Positions 7,580 through 15,130 of a DNA stretch of 28,706 nucleotides are shown piece by piece. Position 1 is the stretch's first letter. Each line of letters opens with the position of its first letter. Both the position numbers and the translations under genes were made by a program. The notes under the pieces are model-generated. The model did not search any database, was not told the origin of the DNA, and saw only the letters and a program-made list of their open reading frames with translations. The DNA comes from Erythrobacter sp. CCH5-A1 (GTDB taxonomy: Bacteria; Pseudomonadota; Alphaproteobacteria; Sphingomonadales; Sphingomonadaceae), in contig NZ_LSKQ01000126.1 of the NCBI RefSeq assembly GCF_001557115.1, forward strand, positions 1 through 28,706. Reading direction: 5' to 3'.

Positions 7580-8374
7580 ATGAAACTCGAAAGCGGCATG
7601 GCCGTGGTGGTCACCGGCGGGGCGAGCGGACTGGGCAAGGCAAGTGCGCAGGCCTTTGCCGATGCGGGGCTGAAGGTCGCAATCTTCGACATCAATGACG
7701 AGGCCGGCAAGGCTCACGCCAAGGCGATTGGCGGCACCTTCCACCATGTCGACATCATGGATGAAGCCTCGGTGGAGGCGGGCTTTGCCGCCGCGCGTGC
7801 CGCGCACGGGCAGGAGCGCGTGACGCTCCACTGCGCCATGGCGAGCCGGCGCGGCAAGACGCTGGGCTGGGACAAGGAGAGCGGCCAATACAAACGCCTC
7901 TCCACCGAGGACTACGCCTTCGGCGCCGAGGGTATCCTCGTCGCCAGCTACCGCGTCGCCAGCATCTCGGCGCTGGGCATGGCGAACGCCGAGCCGCTGA
8001 ACGAGGATGGCGAGCGCGGGTGCATCATCCTCACCGCCAGCGTCGCCGCGCAGGACGGGCAGATCGGGCAGGTGATCTATGGCAGCTGCAAGGCGGGGGT
8101 GAACGGCCTCGTCCTGCCGATGGCGCGCGATCTGATGGATATGGGCATCCGCGTGAACTCGGTCATGCCCGGGATCTTCGCCACGCCGCTGATGCTGGGG
8201 ATGAAGGACAGGAACCCGCCGATGTGGGCGCAATTGAACGCCTCCGTCCCCTTCCCCAAGCGCCTCGGCGAGCCCGAGGAGTTTGCATCGCTGGTGCTCG
8301 AAATCGCCCGCAACAGCTACATCAACGGCCACCAGTTCCGCCTCGACGGAGCGATCCGGATGCCGCCGAAATAG
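7580..8374 (+). CDS. SDR family oxidoreductase (3-hydroxyacyl-CoA dehydrogenase type 2-like)
   Basis: A 264-residue short-chain dehydrogenase/reductase. The Rossmann motif TGGASGLG (12-19) and the acidic FDIND after beta 2 suggest NAD(H). The catalytic set is Ser154, Tyr167 and Lys171 (YGSCK), and VNSVMPGIFATPLM follows as in HSD17B10-like 3-hydroxyacyl-CoA dehydrogenases of fatty-acid or branched-chain degradation. The usual NNAG after beta 4 is replaced by HCAM, so the Asn of the proton relay is missing at that place. GAGGAGAGAAGAGAG upstream is a strong ribosome binding site. It stands alone, with an AT-richer stretch after it. The substrate is inferred only from overall likeness. Confidence 0.9.
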   Translation: MKLESGMAVVVTGGASGLGKASAQAFADAGLKVAIFDINDEAGKAHAKAIGGTFHHVDIMDEASVEAGFAAARAAHGQERVTLHCAMASRRGKTLGWDKESGQYKRLSTEDYAFGAEGILVASYRVASISALGMANAEPLNEDGERGCIILTASVAAQDGQIGQVIYGSCKAGVNGLVLPMARDLMDMGIRVNSVMPGIFATPLMLGMKDRNPPMWAQLNASVPFPKRLGEPEEFASLVLEIARNSYINGHQFRLDGAIRMPPK

Positions 8375-8466
8375 TTGCATCAAGAACAACTTGCATAAAA
8401 CCGAACTGACATTGCCAACCTGAATTAGCTTTTTTCACATGGTAATCTGGGGTAAGTCCTTATTCA

Positions 8467-8491
8467 GCCAATCGAGTCGCAGTCGATTGGC
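8467..8491. promoter_or_regulatory. Perfect 9-bp dyad upstream of the orphan gene
   Basis: GCCAATCGA (8467-8475), 7 bases, TCGATTGGC (8483-8491). It lies 51 bp upstream of the ATG at 8543 in an AT-richer stretch. It may be an operator or an RNA hairpin; there is no T-run, so not an ordinary terminator. The rest of 8375-8542 holds no gene I can see. Confidence 0.5.
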
Positions 8492-8542
8492 AGTCTCTCC
8501 TGGGATCAGAGGCGTATTGTCTGCTGCGCAGGAGCAATATCT

Positions 8543-9016
8543 ATGGCAATTTCCCTCAGAATCGTCGGAATATTTTACAGCAACACTATCAACTTGGGTG
8601 TTGGCTCGATGTCGGTCAAAGACCTGATAGACGCTTCAGTGGCAAATCCGGGGGTCGGTACACAGTTCAATTATGCCAACACGCAGGTGAATGGCATCAA
8701 TTCGCCGAGCTATTTCAGCGCGACCTACGAAAACGGGTTCAACAGCTCGGTCAGCGGCCTGCCCTACCCTGCGGGGACTTACGAATTGCAGGAAAACCTG
8801 ATCATGCGCCCCAGCTACACTGTATGGCAATACTACATCATGGATGCCGAGGGGCGGTTCCTGAACGCCGGAAAGGGGCTTGTCCCCTATGATCAGGCCA
8901 CGGTGCTCGACGGGCAATCGGTCGTCTGGCGGCTGCTGTCGATCCTTGCCCAACCGACCGTCCTTGTCCCTCGCCTGGCGCCGACACCGCAGAAGGCTCA
9001 GGCCCTGACAAACTAA
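8543..9016 (+). CDS. Hypothetical protein, orphan
   Basis: A 157-residue protein that I do not recognise. The start has GGAG at 8531-8534, 8 bases before the ATG. The sequence lacks a signal peptide or clear membrane helix, is rich in Asn, Ser, Tyr and Gly (for example NYANTQVNGINSPSYFSATY), and ends in a Pro/Gln-rich tail (RLAPTPQKAQALTN). The middle (YTVWQYYIMDAEGRFLNAG) looks like beta structure. The first half of the gene is clearly more AT-rich than its neighbours, and so is the 170 bp ahead of it, which suggests recent acquisition. It stops 68 bp before the alcohol dehydrogenase. No function is proposed. Confidence 0.7.
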   Translation: MAISLRIVGIFYSNTINLGVGSMSVKDLIDASVANPGVGTQFNYANTQVNGINSPSYFSATYENGFNSSVSGLPYPAGTYELQENLIMRPSYTVWQYYIMDAEGRFLNAGKGLVPYDQATVLDGQSVVWRLLSILAQPTVLVPRLAPTPQKAQALTN

Positions 9017-9084
9017 GAGTGGTCGCCGTCATCTGGATGGGCCTATGCTCGTGCGTCCTTCAAGCAACCGAGCGAGCCTGGCAG

Positions 9085-10158
9085 ATGACGGCATCCACCA
9101 ACGAATACCCCACCCGCGCCTATGGCGCGACCGCGCCCGATAGCGGGGTCGGCCCGATGCAGATCACCCGCCGGGGCCTGCGTCACGACGATGTGCTGAT
9201 CGAGATCAGCCATTGCGGCATCTGCCATTCGGACCTCCACTCGGCGCGGAACGACTGGGGTTTCACCACCTATCCGATCGTGCCGGGGCACGAGATCGTC
9301 GGCACCGTCAGCGCGGTCGGCGAGAGCGTCACCCGCCACAAGGTCGGCGACCGGGTGGCGATCGGGTGCATGGTCGATTCTTGCCTCGAATGCGCGCATT
9401 GCGAGGCGGGGTACGAGCAGAGCTGCCTCGACGGGGGAATGACGGGCACCTACAACGGCAAGGACCGGCGCGATGGCAGCCTGACCTTCGGCGGCTATTC
9501 CGAACGGATCGTCGCCCGCGAGGAATTCGTGCTCAAGGTGCCCGAAGGCATGCCGATGGCCGAGGCCGCGCCGCTGCTGTGCGCGGGGATCACCTCCTAC
9601 TCGCCGCTGAAGACATGGAAGGTAGGCCCGGGCAGCAAGGTCGCGGTGGCAGGGCTGGGCGGGCTCGGGCACATGGGGGTCAAGCTGGCGGCCGCGATGG
9701 GTGCGGAAGTGACCGTGCTCTCGCGCAGCGAAAGCAAGCGCGCCGATGCCGAGAAACTGGGCGCCCACGCCTTCCTCAACACCGAGGACAAGGCCGCGAT
9801 GAAAGCCAGACGCGGCTATTTCGACATGGTGCTCAACACCATCCCCGTGCGCCATGACGTCACACCCTACCTGCACATCCTCAAGATCAACGGCGTGCAG
9901 GTGCTGGTCGGCATGATCGACATGATGCCCGAGATGCACACCGGCGTGTTCCTGGGCCGCAAGGTGCTCACCGGCAGCGGCATCGGCGGGCTGGCCGAAA
10001 CGCAGGAGATGCTCGATTTCTGCGCCGAGAAGGGCATCCTCCCCGACATCGAGGTGATCGCCATGCAGGACGTCCAGACCGCTTACGAGCGGATGGAGGC
10101 GAGCGACATCAAGTATCGCTTCGTGATCGACATGGAGAGCCTGCGGGAGAACGCCTAG
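9085..10158 (+). CDS. Zinc-dependent NAD(P) alcohol dehydrogenase (CAD/YahK-like)
   Basis: A 357-residue medium-chain dehydrogenase of the cinnamyl-alcohol-dehydrogenase branch, probably an NADP-dependent aldehyde reductase of broad range. Catalytic zinc ligands are Cys44 (CGICHSDLH) and His69-Glu70 (PGHEIVG). The structural-zinc loop is CLECAHCEAGYEQSC, and the nucleotide motif is GLGGLGHMGVKLAAAMGAEV followed by SRSESK, whose basic residue favours NADP. The frame is open to a GTG at 9019, but I use ATG 9085 because relatives begin close to the conserved AYGATAPDSG. A 7-bp dyad without T-run (10169-10199) follows the stop and may be a weak terminator. Confidence 0.92.
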   Translation: MTASTNEYPTRAYGATAPDSGVGPMQITRRGLRHDDVLIEISHCGICHSDLHSARNDWGFTTYPIVPGHEIVGTVSAVGESVTRHKVGDRVAIGCMVDSCLECAHCEAGYEQSCLDGGMTGTYNGKDRRDGSLTFGGYSERIVAREEFVLKVPEGMPMAEAAPLLCAGITSYSPLKTWKVGPGSKVAVAGLGGLGHMGVKLAAAMGAEVTVLSRSESKRADAEKLGAHAFLNTEDKAAMKARRGYFDMVLNTIPVRHDVTPYLHILKINGVQVLVGMIDMMPEMHTGVFLGRKVLTGSGIGGLAETQEMLDFCAEKGILPDIEVIAMQDVQTAYERMEASDIKYRFVIDMESLRENA

Positions 10159-10323
10159 TCACCCGAGGGCGCGGTGGATGCTTGACGTATCGACCGCGCC
10201 GCCGTGATCCCGCTAAGACTATCTGCAAACTATTGCATGAAAGTCACGCAACAACCTAATAAGAAACACCCCCAACACATAACCTTTGTGCGCAGGTGCA
10301 GCATGGAGGAATATGACGCCGAC

Positions 10324-10351
10324 GTGACGGGAACCCGATTCATCGGATAAT
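10324..10351 (+). promoter_or_regulatory. Possible sigma70-type promoter of the porin gene
   Basis: GTGACG (10324-10329), 16 bases, GATAAT (10346-10351), about 60 bp before ATG 10411. It lies in an AT-richer stretch (about 10210-10350) that otherwise shows no gene. A short CCTGC/GCAGG dyad (10357-10375) follows. Matches are approximate. Confidence 0.4.
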
Positions 10352-10410
10352 AATGTCCTGCACGGCCCACGCAGGTGGAACGATCCAAACCTCTCTATGG
10401 AGCGTTCCTT

Positions 10411-11361
10411 ATGTCCATTCGTTTCGCATCAGCCGCATCGGCTGTCGCACTCGCCGCATGCTTTGCCACCCCCGCCTTCGCTGGCGAGGCAGACGCTGCA
10501 ATCGTCGGCCCGGCCGCTGAAACCGAAACCGAAATCACCGTCGTCGACACCTCGGCTGCCATCACCCCGGCGGTCGCCCCGTTCGACCTCGATACCGCCA
10601 CCGGCCAGGAAGAAGACACCCCCGCCATCACCGTCTCGGGTGCGGCCACTCTGACCTCGGACTACCGCTTCCGCGGCGTCTCGCAGTCGGACGAGGGCAT
10701 GGCTGTGCAGGGTGGCTTCACCATCAGTCACGAAAGCGGCTTCTACGTGGGCGCCTGGGGCTCGAACCTCGCCGGCTGGGGCACCTTCGGCGGCGCCAAC
10801 ATGGAGCTTGACCTGATCGCCGGCTTCAAGTTCCCGATCGGCGAAGGCACGCTCGATGCGGGCCTCACCTGGTACATGTACCCGAGCGGCGCGAGCAACA
10901 CCGACTTTGCCGAACTTTACGCCAAGCTCGGCGGCACCCTCGGCCCGGTCGGCCTGACCGCCACCGTCGCCTACGCGCCCTCGCAGGAAGCGCTTGGCAA
11001 CTGGGATCCGGTCGGCCCCACGGTCGATCCGGGCGACAAGGAAGACAACCTCTACCTCGCGGGCGATGCCACCTACGGGATCGACGGCGCGCCGGTCACG
11101 CTCAAGGCCCACATCGGCTATTCGGACGGTAACCCCGGCCTCGGCCCCAACGGCACCAGCGTCGCGCCGACCGGCACCTATTTCGACTGGTCGCTCGGCA
11201 TCGACGTGGTGCCGATCGAGCACCTGACGCTCTCGGCCGCCTATGTCGACACCGACATCTCGGAAGCCGATGCCGCGCTGATCCGTCCGAACTTCGCCAC
11301 GCTGGCCGGGGATTCGATCTCGGATGCGACCGTGGTGTTCTCGATCACCGCTTCGTTCTGA
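10411..11361 (+). CDS. TorF-like putative porin
   Basis: A 316-residue outer-membrane beta-barrel of the TorF/Gcw_chp family. The signal peptide (MSIRFASAASAVALAACFAT, cleaved after AFA) is followed by an acidic Thr/Ala linker and then alternating amphipathic strands. These start with the family signature ITVSGAATLTSDYRFRGVSQSD and end in VVFSITASF, whose terminal Phe is the usual barrel-assembly signal. The family is thought to form pores of unknown specificity; relatives often sit beside ammonium transport genes, but none is here. I use ATG 10411 rather than an upstream GTG at 10375 because GGAG (10399-10402) precedes it by 8 bases and it begins the signal peptide. It is closed by a strong terminator, so the gene is probably monocistronic. 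Confidence 0.9.
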   Translation: MSIRFASAASAVALAACFATPAFAGEADAAIVGPAAETETEITVVDTSAAITPAVAPFDLDTATGQEEDTPAITVSGAATLTSDYRFRGVSQSDEGMAVQGGFTISHESGFYVGAWGSNLAGWGTFGGANMELDLIAGFKFPIGEGTLDAGLTWYMYPSGASNTDFAELYAKLGGTLGPVGLTATVAYAPSQEALGNWDPVGPTVDPGDKEDNLYLAGDATYGIDGAPVTLKAHIGYSDGNPGLGPNGTSVAPTGTYFDWSLGIDVVPIEHLTLSAAYVDTDISEADAALIRPNFATLAGDSISDATVVFSITASF

Positions 11362-11380
11362 TCGGGTTCTGATGCAGGCA

Positions 11381-11418
11381 GGGGCGCTTCGCCACGCGGC
11401 GGAGCGCCCCTTGTCTTT
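11381..11418 (+). terminator. Rho-independent terminator of the porin gene
   Basis: GGGGCGCTTCGCC (11381-11393), loop ACGC, GGCGGAGCGCCCC (11398-11410): a 13-bp stem with one G-U pair, then TTGTCTTT. Confidence 0.92.
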
Positions 11419-11458
11419 CCATATCTTGCGCAAAGCGCAGCCGGTCGCGGTCGTGATG

Positions 11459-11495
11459 TTGACTACAAACGTAGTCACTGATTACACCTGTAGTC
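11459..11495 (+). promoter_or_regulatory. Promoter with two BlaI/MecI-like operator dyads
   Basis: Dyad 1 is GACTAC-N4-GTAGTC (11461-11476) and dyad 2 is GATTAC-N4-GTAGTC (11480-11495), centred 19 bp apart, about two helical turns. A TTGACT (11459-11464) overlapping dyad 1 can serve as -35, and TTACAC/TACACC inside dyad 2 as a poor -10. The half-site and spacing resemble BlaI/MecI/CopY operators (ACTACA-N2-TGTAGT type). A repressor bound here would cover the promoter of the gene at 11520. No BlaI or BlaR1 gene lies in the window. Confidence 0.65.
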
Positions 11496-11519
11496 GACAA
11501 GACTGCCAAGGTGTGATTG

Positions 11520-12608
11520 ATGAAGACTTCGACAATTACCGCTTTTGCCCTCGCCTGCGCCTGCGCCTGCTGGACCATCCCCGCAGCGGCCGGCAACGGG
11601 CCATTGTGCGATACGGCTACCAAATTCGTCCCCGATCTGGCGTGCGTGGAAAGCGCCAGAGGCGTGGCCCTGGCCGAAACCGGGGAGCGCGCCCAATATC
11701 TGCTCGGTCTTGCCGAGGACGGCGCGGCGCGGTTCGTCACCCATTTCGGCCACGAGCCGCTGCGCTACGCCGTGGTCGAGGGGCGCGATGCCATCACCCC
11801 GCGCGAGACCATCGATGCGCTGCGCAAGGGCGGTTTCCCGGTGGTCCTGCCGTGGCTGTCCGACGCGGTGTTCAGGAAACAGACCGAACTCTCGCTGCGG
11901 CGCGCGATCACCGCCCAGATGTCAGGCCAGCCGCAGGAACAGATCGATGCCGCGGTGGCAACCGCCCTCGCCCGCCAGACCGATCCCGCGCGCCGCAAGC
12001 GGATCGAACTGGCAGCGGTTTCGCACGAACTGGGCCACGACTGGTTCCGGGTCGGCTACTGGGGCGGCGGCGCGCTCAACGAAGACAAGCATTACGGTGG
12101 CCCGAGCCCCGATTGGCTCGACGAGATGTCGGCCGTTCTGATGGAAGCGCCGTCCAGTTTCGAAGACCGGGTGACGCAGTTCCGCCAGCAGTTCGATACC
12201 TATCGCAGCGATCCCGCCAAGGCCTCCGAAAACATCCGCCTGCTGATCGACCTGCCCAATTTCTTCACCGAAGTGCACCCCGCAGCCGCGCAGGTCCAGC
12301 TGCTCAACGAGCAGCGGAGTGCCGCGGAAAAGAAGGAAGCCGTGCGGGTCCTGACCGGCGAAGAGGCCCGCAAGATCGCCGAGGGCGGCGTCCGCTTCTA
12401 CCTCCAGTCGGCGGTGGTGTCGCAATATCTGATCGACCGCACCGGCGACCCGAAGGTGTTCGACCGCATCGCCAAGGCCTTCGTGCGCGGCGAGACGATC
12501 GAACAGTGGCTCGCCAATCCCGAGCCCAAGGGCACGTTGCCGCGCGATCTCGCCGCAATCCAGGCCGATTGGCTCGGGTGGCTCGAAACGCGCTTCCCCA
12601 AGAGCTGA
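11520..12608 (+). CDS. Secreted HELGH-containing protein, putative zinc metallopeptidase
   Basis: A 362-residue protein with an N-terminal signal peptide (MKTSTITAFALACACACWTI, cleaved near AAA-GNG), so periplasmic or secreted. It contains SHELGHDWF (His169, Glu170, His173), an HExxH zinc site, and 29 residues later WLDEMSAVLME with Glu202, which could be the third ligand of a gluzincin-like peptidase. I do not recognise a named family. The rest is helical and acidic/basic mixed. Start ATG 11520, with AAGGTG a few bases before it; a TTG at 11517 is less likely. Two BlaI/MecI-like dyads overlap the promoter, which suggests induction by a signal such as cell-wall stress. A strong terminator follows, so it is transcribed alone. 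Confidence 0.8.
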   Translation: MKTSTITAFALACACACWTIPAAAGNGPLCDTATKFVPDLACVESARGVALAETGERAQYLLGLAEDGAARFVTHFGHEPLRYAVVEGRDAITPRETIDALRKGGFPVVLPWLSDAVFRKQTELSLRRAITAQMSGQPQEQIDAAVATALARQTDPARRKRIELAAVSHELGHDWFRVGYWGGGALNEDKHYGGPSPDWLDEMSAVLMEAPSSFEDRVTQFRQQFDTYRSDPAKASENIRLLIDLPNFFTEVHPAAAQVQLLNEQRSAAEKKEAVRVLTGEEARKIAEGGVRFYLQSAVVSQYLIDRTGDPKVFDRIAKAFVRGETIEQWLANPEPKGTLPRDLAAIQADWLGWLETRFPKS

Positions 12609-12613
12609 TCGGC

Positions 12614-12653
12614 GGGCGCCCTGCCGGATGCGGCCGGGCGCCCTTTCGCTTTT
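12614..12653 (+). terminator. Rho-independent terminator of the HELGH-protein gene
   Basis: GGGCGCCC (12614-12621) pairs with GGGCGCCC (12636-12643), then a single mismatch and GCCG/CGGC closing a GATG loop, followed by TTTCGCTTTT. Confidence 0.87.
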
Positions 12654-12725
12654 GCGTGTTCCCTTTTGCGCGGGTGCCCGATAGGTCTCGGCCGAGAACC
12701 CGGAACGGGTGTGGGGAGAGCGACG

Positions 12726-14999
12726 ATGAAGCGGATTTCGGTTCTCGCGGCAGCGGCCGCGGTGCTGGTGACGGCGCAGGCGGGCGAGGCGCTGGCCAAG
12801 CCGCGCTATGCGGCGACCATCACCCGCACCACCTTCGGCATCCCCCATATCGAGGCGCGCGACTGGCGCGGCGTGGGCTACGGGGTCGCCTATGCCTATG
12901 CCGAGGACAACCTGTGCCTGCTGGCCGAGGAATTCGCCACCGTCGCAGGCGAGCGGTCGCGCTTCTGGGGGCCCGAGGCCAAGGCGGTGCTCGGCTTCGA
13001 GGAGGTCGATAACCTCTCCTCCGACGTATTCTTCCGCGCGGTGATCGACCTGCCGGCCCTGCGCGAGGGCGCCAAGACCCTGCCACCGCGGGTGCAGGAC
13101 CTGATCGCGGGCTATGTCGCGGGCTACAACCGCTTCCTGCGCGACGCCGGGCCGGAGGGCATCCCCGCCGAATGCCGCGGGAGGGCGTGGGTGCGTCCCA
13201 TCACCACCGATGACATGCTGCGCCTCAATGAAAAGCAGATGCTGCTGGCGAGCTCGCTGAACCTCGCCCCCGCGATCGCCAATGCCGCCCCTCCCGGCGC
13301 GCCGGCGCCCAAGGTCGCGATCACCATGCCCGACCCGAAGGAACTCGGCATCGGCAGCAACGGCTGGGCTTTCGGCAGCGATGTCACCGCGAGCGGGCGC
13401 GGGATGGTGATCGGCAATCCGCACTTCCCGTGGAAGGGCCCGAGCCGCTTCTGGCAGATGCATGTGAAGGGCCCCGATGGCTATGATGTGATGGGCGTCG
13501 GGCTCGCGGGCACCCCGATGCCGACGCTGGGCTTCAACAAGGATGTCGCCTGGACCCACACCGTCACTGAGGCGCGGCACTTCACGCTGTATCAGGTGGC
13601 GCTCGATCCCGCTGACCCGACCCGCTACATGGTTGACGGCAAGTCCGAGGCGATGACCAGCCAGACCGTCACCGTGCCGATGCCCGAGGGCCAGAGCCCC
13701 GTCACCCGCACGCTGTGGTCGACCCGCTGGGGCCCGGTCTTCGTCATCCCCGCGCGCGGGATCACCTGGAGCAAGCAGTCCGCCTTCGCGCTCAAGGACG
13801 CCAACCGCGGCAACCAGCGCGGGATCGAGACCTGGCTGCGCATCGGCGAGGCGAAGACCGTGGGCGAAGTCGAGGCCGCGGTCAGCGAGACGCTCGGCAT
13901 CCCCTGGGTCAACACCATCGCCGCCGACCGCTATGGCAACGCGCTCCACGCCGATGTCACCGCGGTGCCCAATGTCTCGGCCGAGAAGGCCAAGGCCTGC
14001 GCCACGCCGATCTCGGGGCTGTTCGCCGAACTTGCGATCCTGATGGATGGCAGCAAGGCCGCCTGCGACTGGGACGTCGCGCCCGGCACACCCGTCCCCG
14101 GCCTGATGCCCGCGGCCGATCAGGCGTCGACCACGGTGAAGACCTGGCTCACCAATTCGAACGACAGCTACTGGCTGAGCAACCCGGCGATGCCGCACCG
14201 CGAGCTGTCGCCGATCCTCGGCGAATATGCGACCGAGCGCTCCTTGCGCACCCGTTCGAACTTCATCGAAACCGCCGCGCTGATCGCGGGCGGCAAGCTC
14301 GACCACGCGAGCGCCGAAGCCCATGCCTTTGCCAACAAGAGCCTTGCTGCCAGTCTGGTCCTGCCGAAGCTTGCACAGCTGTGCGCCGGGGCGGAAGGTC
14401 CCGCGGCGCGCGGCTGCGCGGTGCTCGCCAATTGGGACGGGCGGTTCGAGAAGGAAAGCCGCGGCGCGCGCCTGTTCCGCGCCTTCTGGCAGGCGATCGA
14501 GACGGGCAAGAAAGCCTGGGCGGTGCCCTTCGATCCGACCGACCCCGTGAACACTCCGCGCGACCTGAAGATTGAAGGCGAAGCGGGCGCGAAGCTCCTC
14601 GCCGCGCTCGCAGCCACGGTGGAGGCCTTCGAAAAGCAGCCGCTCTCGCTCGATTCCGAGTGGGGGAGCGAACAGCTGGTGATGGCGGGCAATGAAGCCA
14701 TCCCTATCCACGGCGGTCCGGGCTGGCTCGGCGTCCTCAACATGCAGGAATCCGACCGGGCGGCGTCCGGCAAACTGATCCCGCGCCACGGGACGAGCTA
14801 CATCCAGATCGTCGGCTTCGACGAGACGGGGCCGGTGGCGGACGCGATCCTCAGCTATTCGCAGTCCACCAACCCCGCCAGCCCCCACGTCTATGACCAG
14901 ACGCGGGCCTATGCGGCCAAGCAATGGCACCGCCTGCCCTTCTCCAAGAAGGCGATCAAGGCCGAGAGCATCGCGCCGCCCAAACGCATCGCGGAATAG
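12726..14999 (+). CDS. Penicillin acylase family Ntn hydrolase (acylase precursor)
   Basis: A 757-residue secreted precursor of the penicillin-amidase/AHL-acylase family: an amide hydrolase that cuts itself into alpha and beta chains in the periplasm. The signal peptide covers about residues 1-24. The autoprocessing site is in GIGSNGWAFGSDVTASG, making Ser211 the N-terminal nucleophile of the beta chain. IGNPHFPW and TNSNDSYWLSNP carry the conserved His and oxyanion Asn regions. Substrates in the family include beta-lactams, acyl-homoserine lactones and lipopeptides; the sequence does not decide between them. ATG 12726 has GGGGAG close upstream. A TonB-dependent receptor begins 131 bp downstream on the same strand, suggesting joint use of an imported acylated compound. 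Confidence 0.92.
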   Translation: MKRISVLAAAAAVLVTAQAGEALAKPRYAATITRTTFGIPHIEARDWRGVGYGVAYAYAEDNLCLLAEEFATVAGERSRFWGPEAKAVLGFEEVDNLSSDVFFRAVIDLPALREGAKTLPPRVQDLIAGYVAGYNRFLRDAGPEGIPAECRGRAWVRPITTDDMLRLNEKQMLLASSLNLAPAIANAAPPGAPAPKVAITMPDPKELGIGSNGWAFGSDVTASGRGMVIGNPHFPWKGPSRFWQMHVKGPDGYDVMGVGLAGTPMPTLGFNKDVAWTHTVTEARHFTLYQVALDPADPTRYMVDGKSEAMTSQTVTVPMPEGQSPVTRTLWSTRWGPVFVIPARGITWSKQSAFALKDANRGNQRGIETWLRIGEAKTVGEVEAAVSETLGIPWVNTIAADRYGNALHADVTAVPNVSAEKAKACATPISGLFAELAILMDGSKAACDWDVAPGTPVPGLMPAADQASTTVKTWLTNSNDSYWLSNPAMPHRELSPILGEYATERSLRTRSNFIETAALIAGGKLDHASAEAHAFANKSLAASLVLPKLAQLCAGAEGPAARGCAVLANWDGRFEKESRGARLFRAFWQAIETGKKAWAVPFDPTDPVNTPRDLKIEGEAGAKLLAALAATVEAFEKQPLSLDSEWGSEQLVMAGNEAIPIHGGPGWLGVLNMQESDRAASGKLIPRHGTSYIQIVGFDETGPVADAILSYSQSTNPASPHVYDQTRAYAAKQWHRLPFSKKAIKAESIAPPKRIAE

Positions 15000-15081
15000 G
15001 CGCTGGCGATATCGCGAAAGCGGCGGTGAGGGCCACGTGTAACCATCGGCCCGGCGGCAACGAATACCGTCAGGCGCAAAT

Positions 15082-15102
15082 GCACATGACGGTGCCATGT
15101 GC
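15082..15102. promoter_or_regulatory. Perfect 7-bp dyad before the TonB receptor
   Basis: GCACATG (15082-15088), 7 bases, CATGTGC (15096-15102), 28 bp before the chosen ATG. Candidate operator; the regulator is unknown. Confidence 0.4.
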
Positions 15103-15130
15103 CAGGGGATCGACGAGGGGAATGACAGTT

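Noticed and set aside
10169..10199. GCGCGGT/ACCGCGC dyad as terminator of the alcohol dehydrogenase
   Set aside because: Loop of 17 bases and no T-run; kept only as a remark.
11922..15098. Very long open frame on the minus strand (about 1058 codons)
   Set aside because: It is the antisense shadow of the GC-rich acylase and HELGH-protein genes: Arg/Gly/Asp-rich, no domain, no ribosome binding site.
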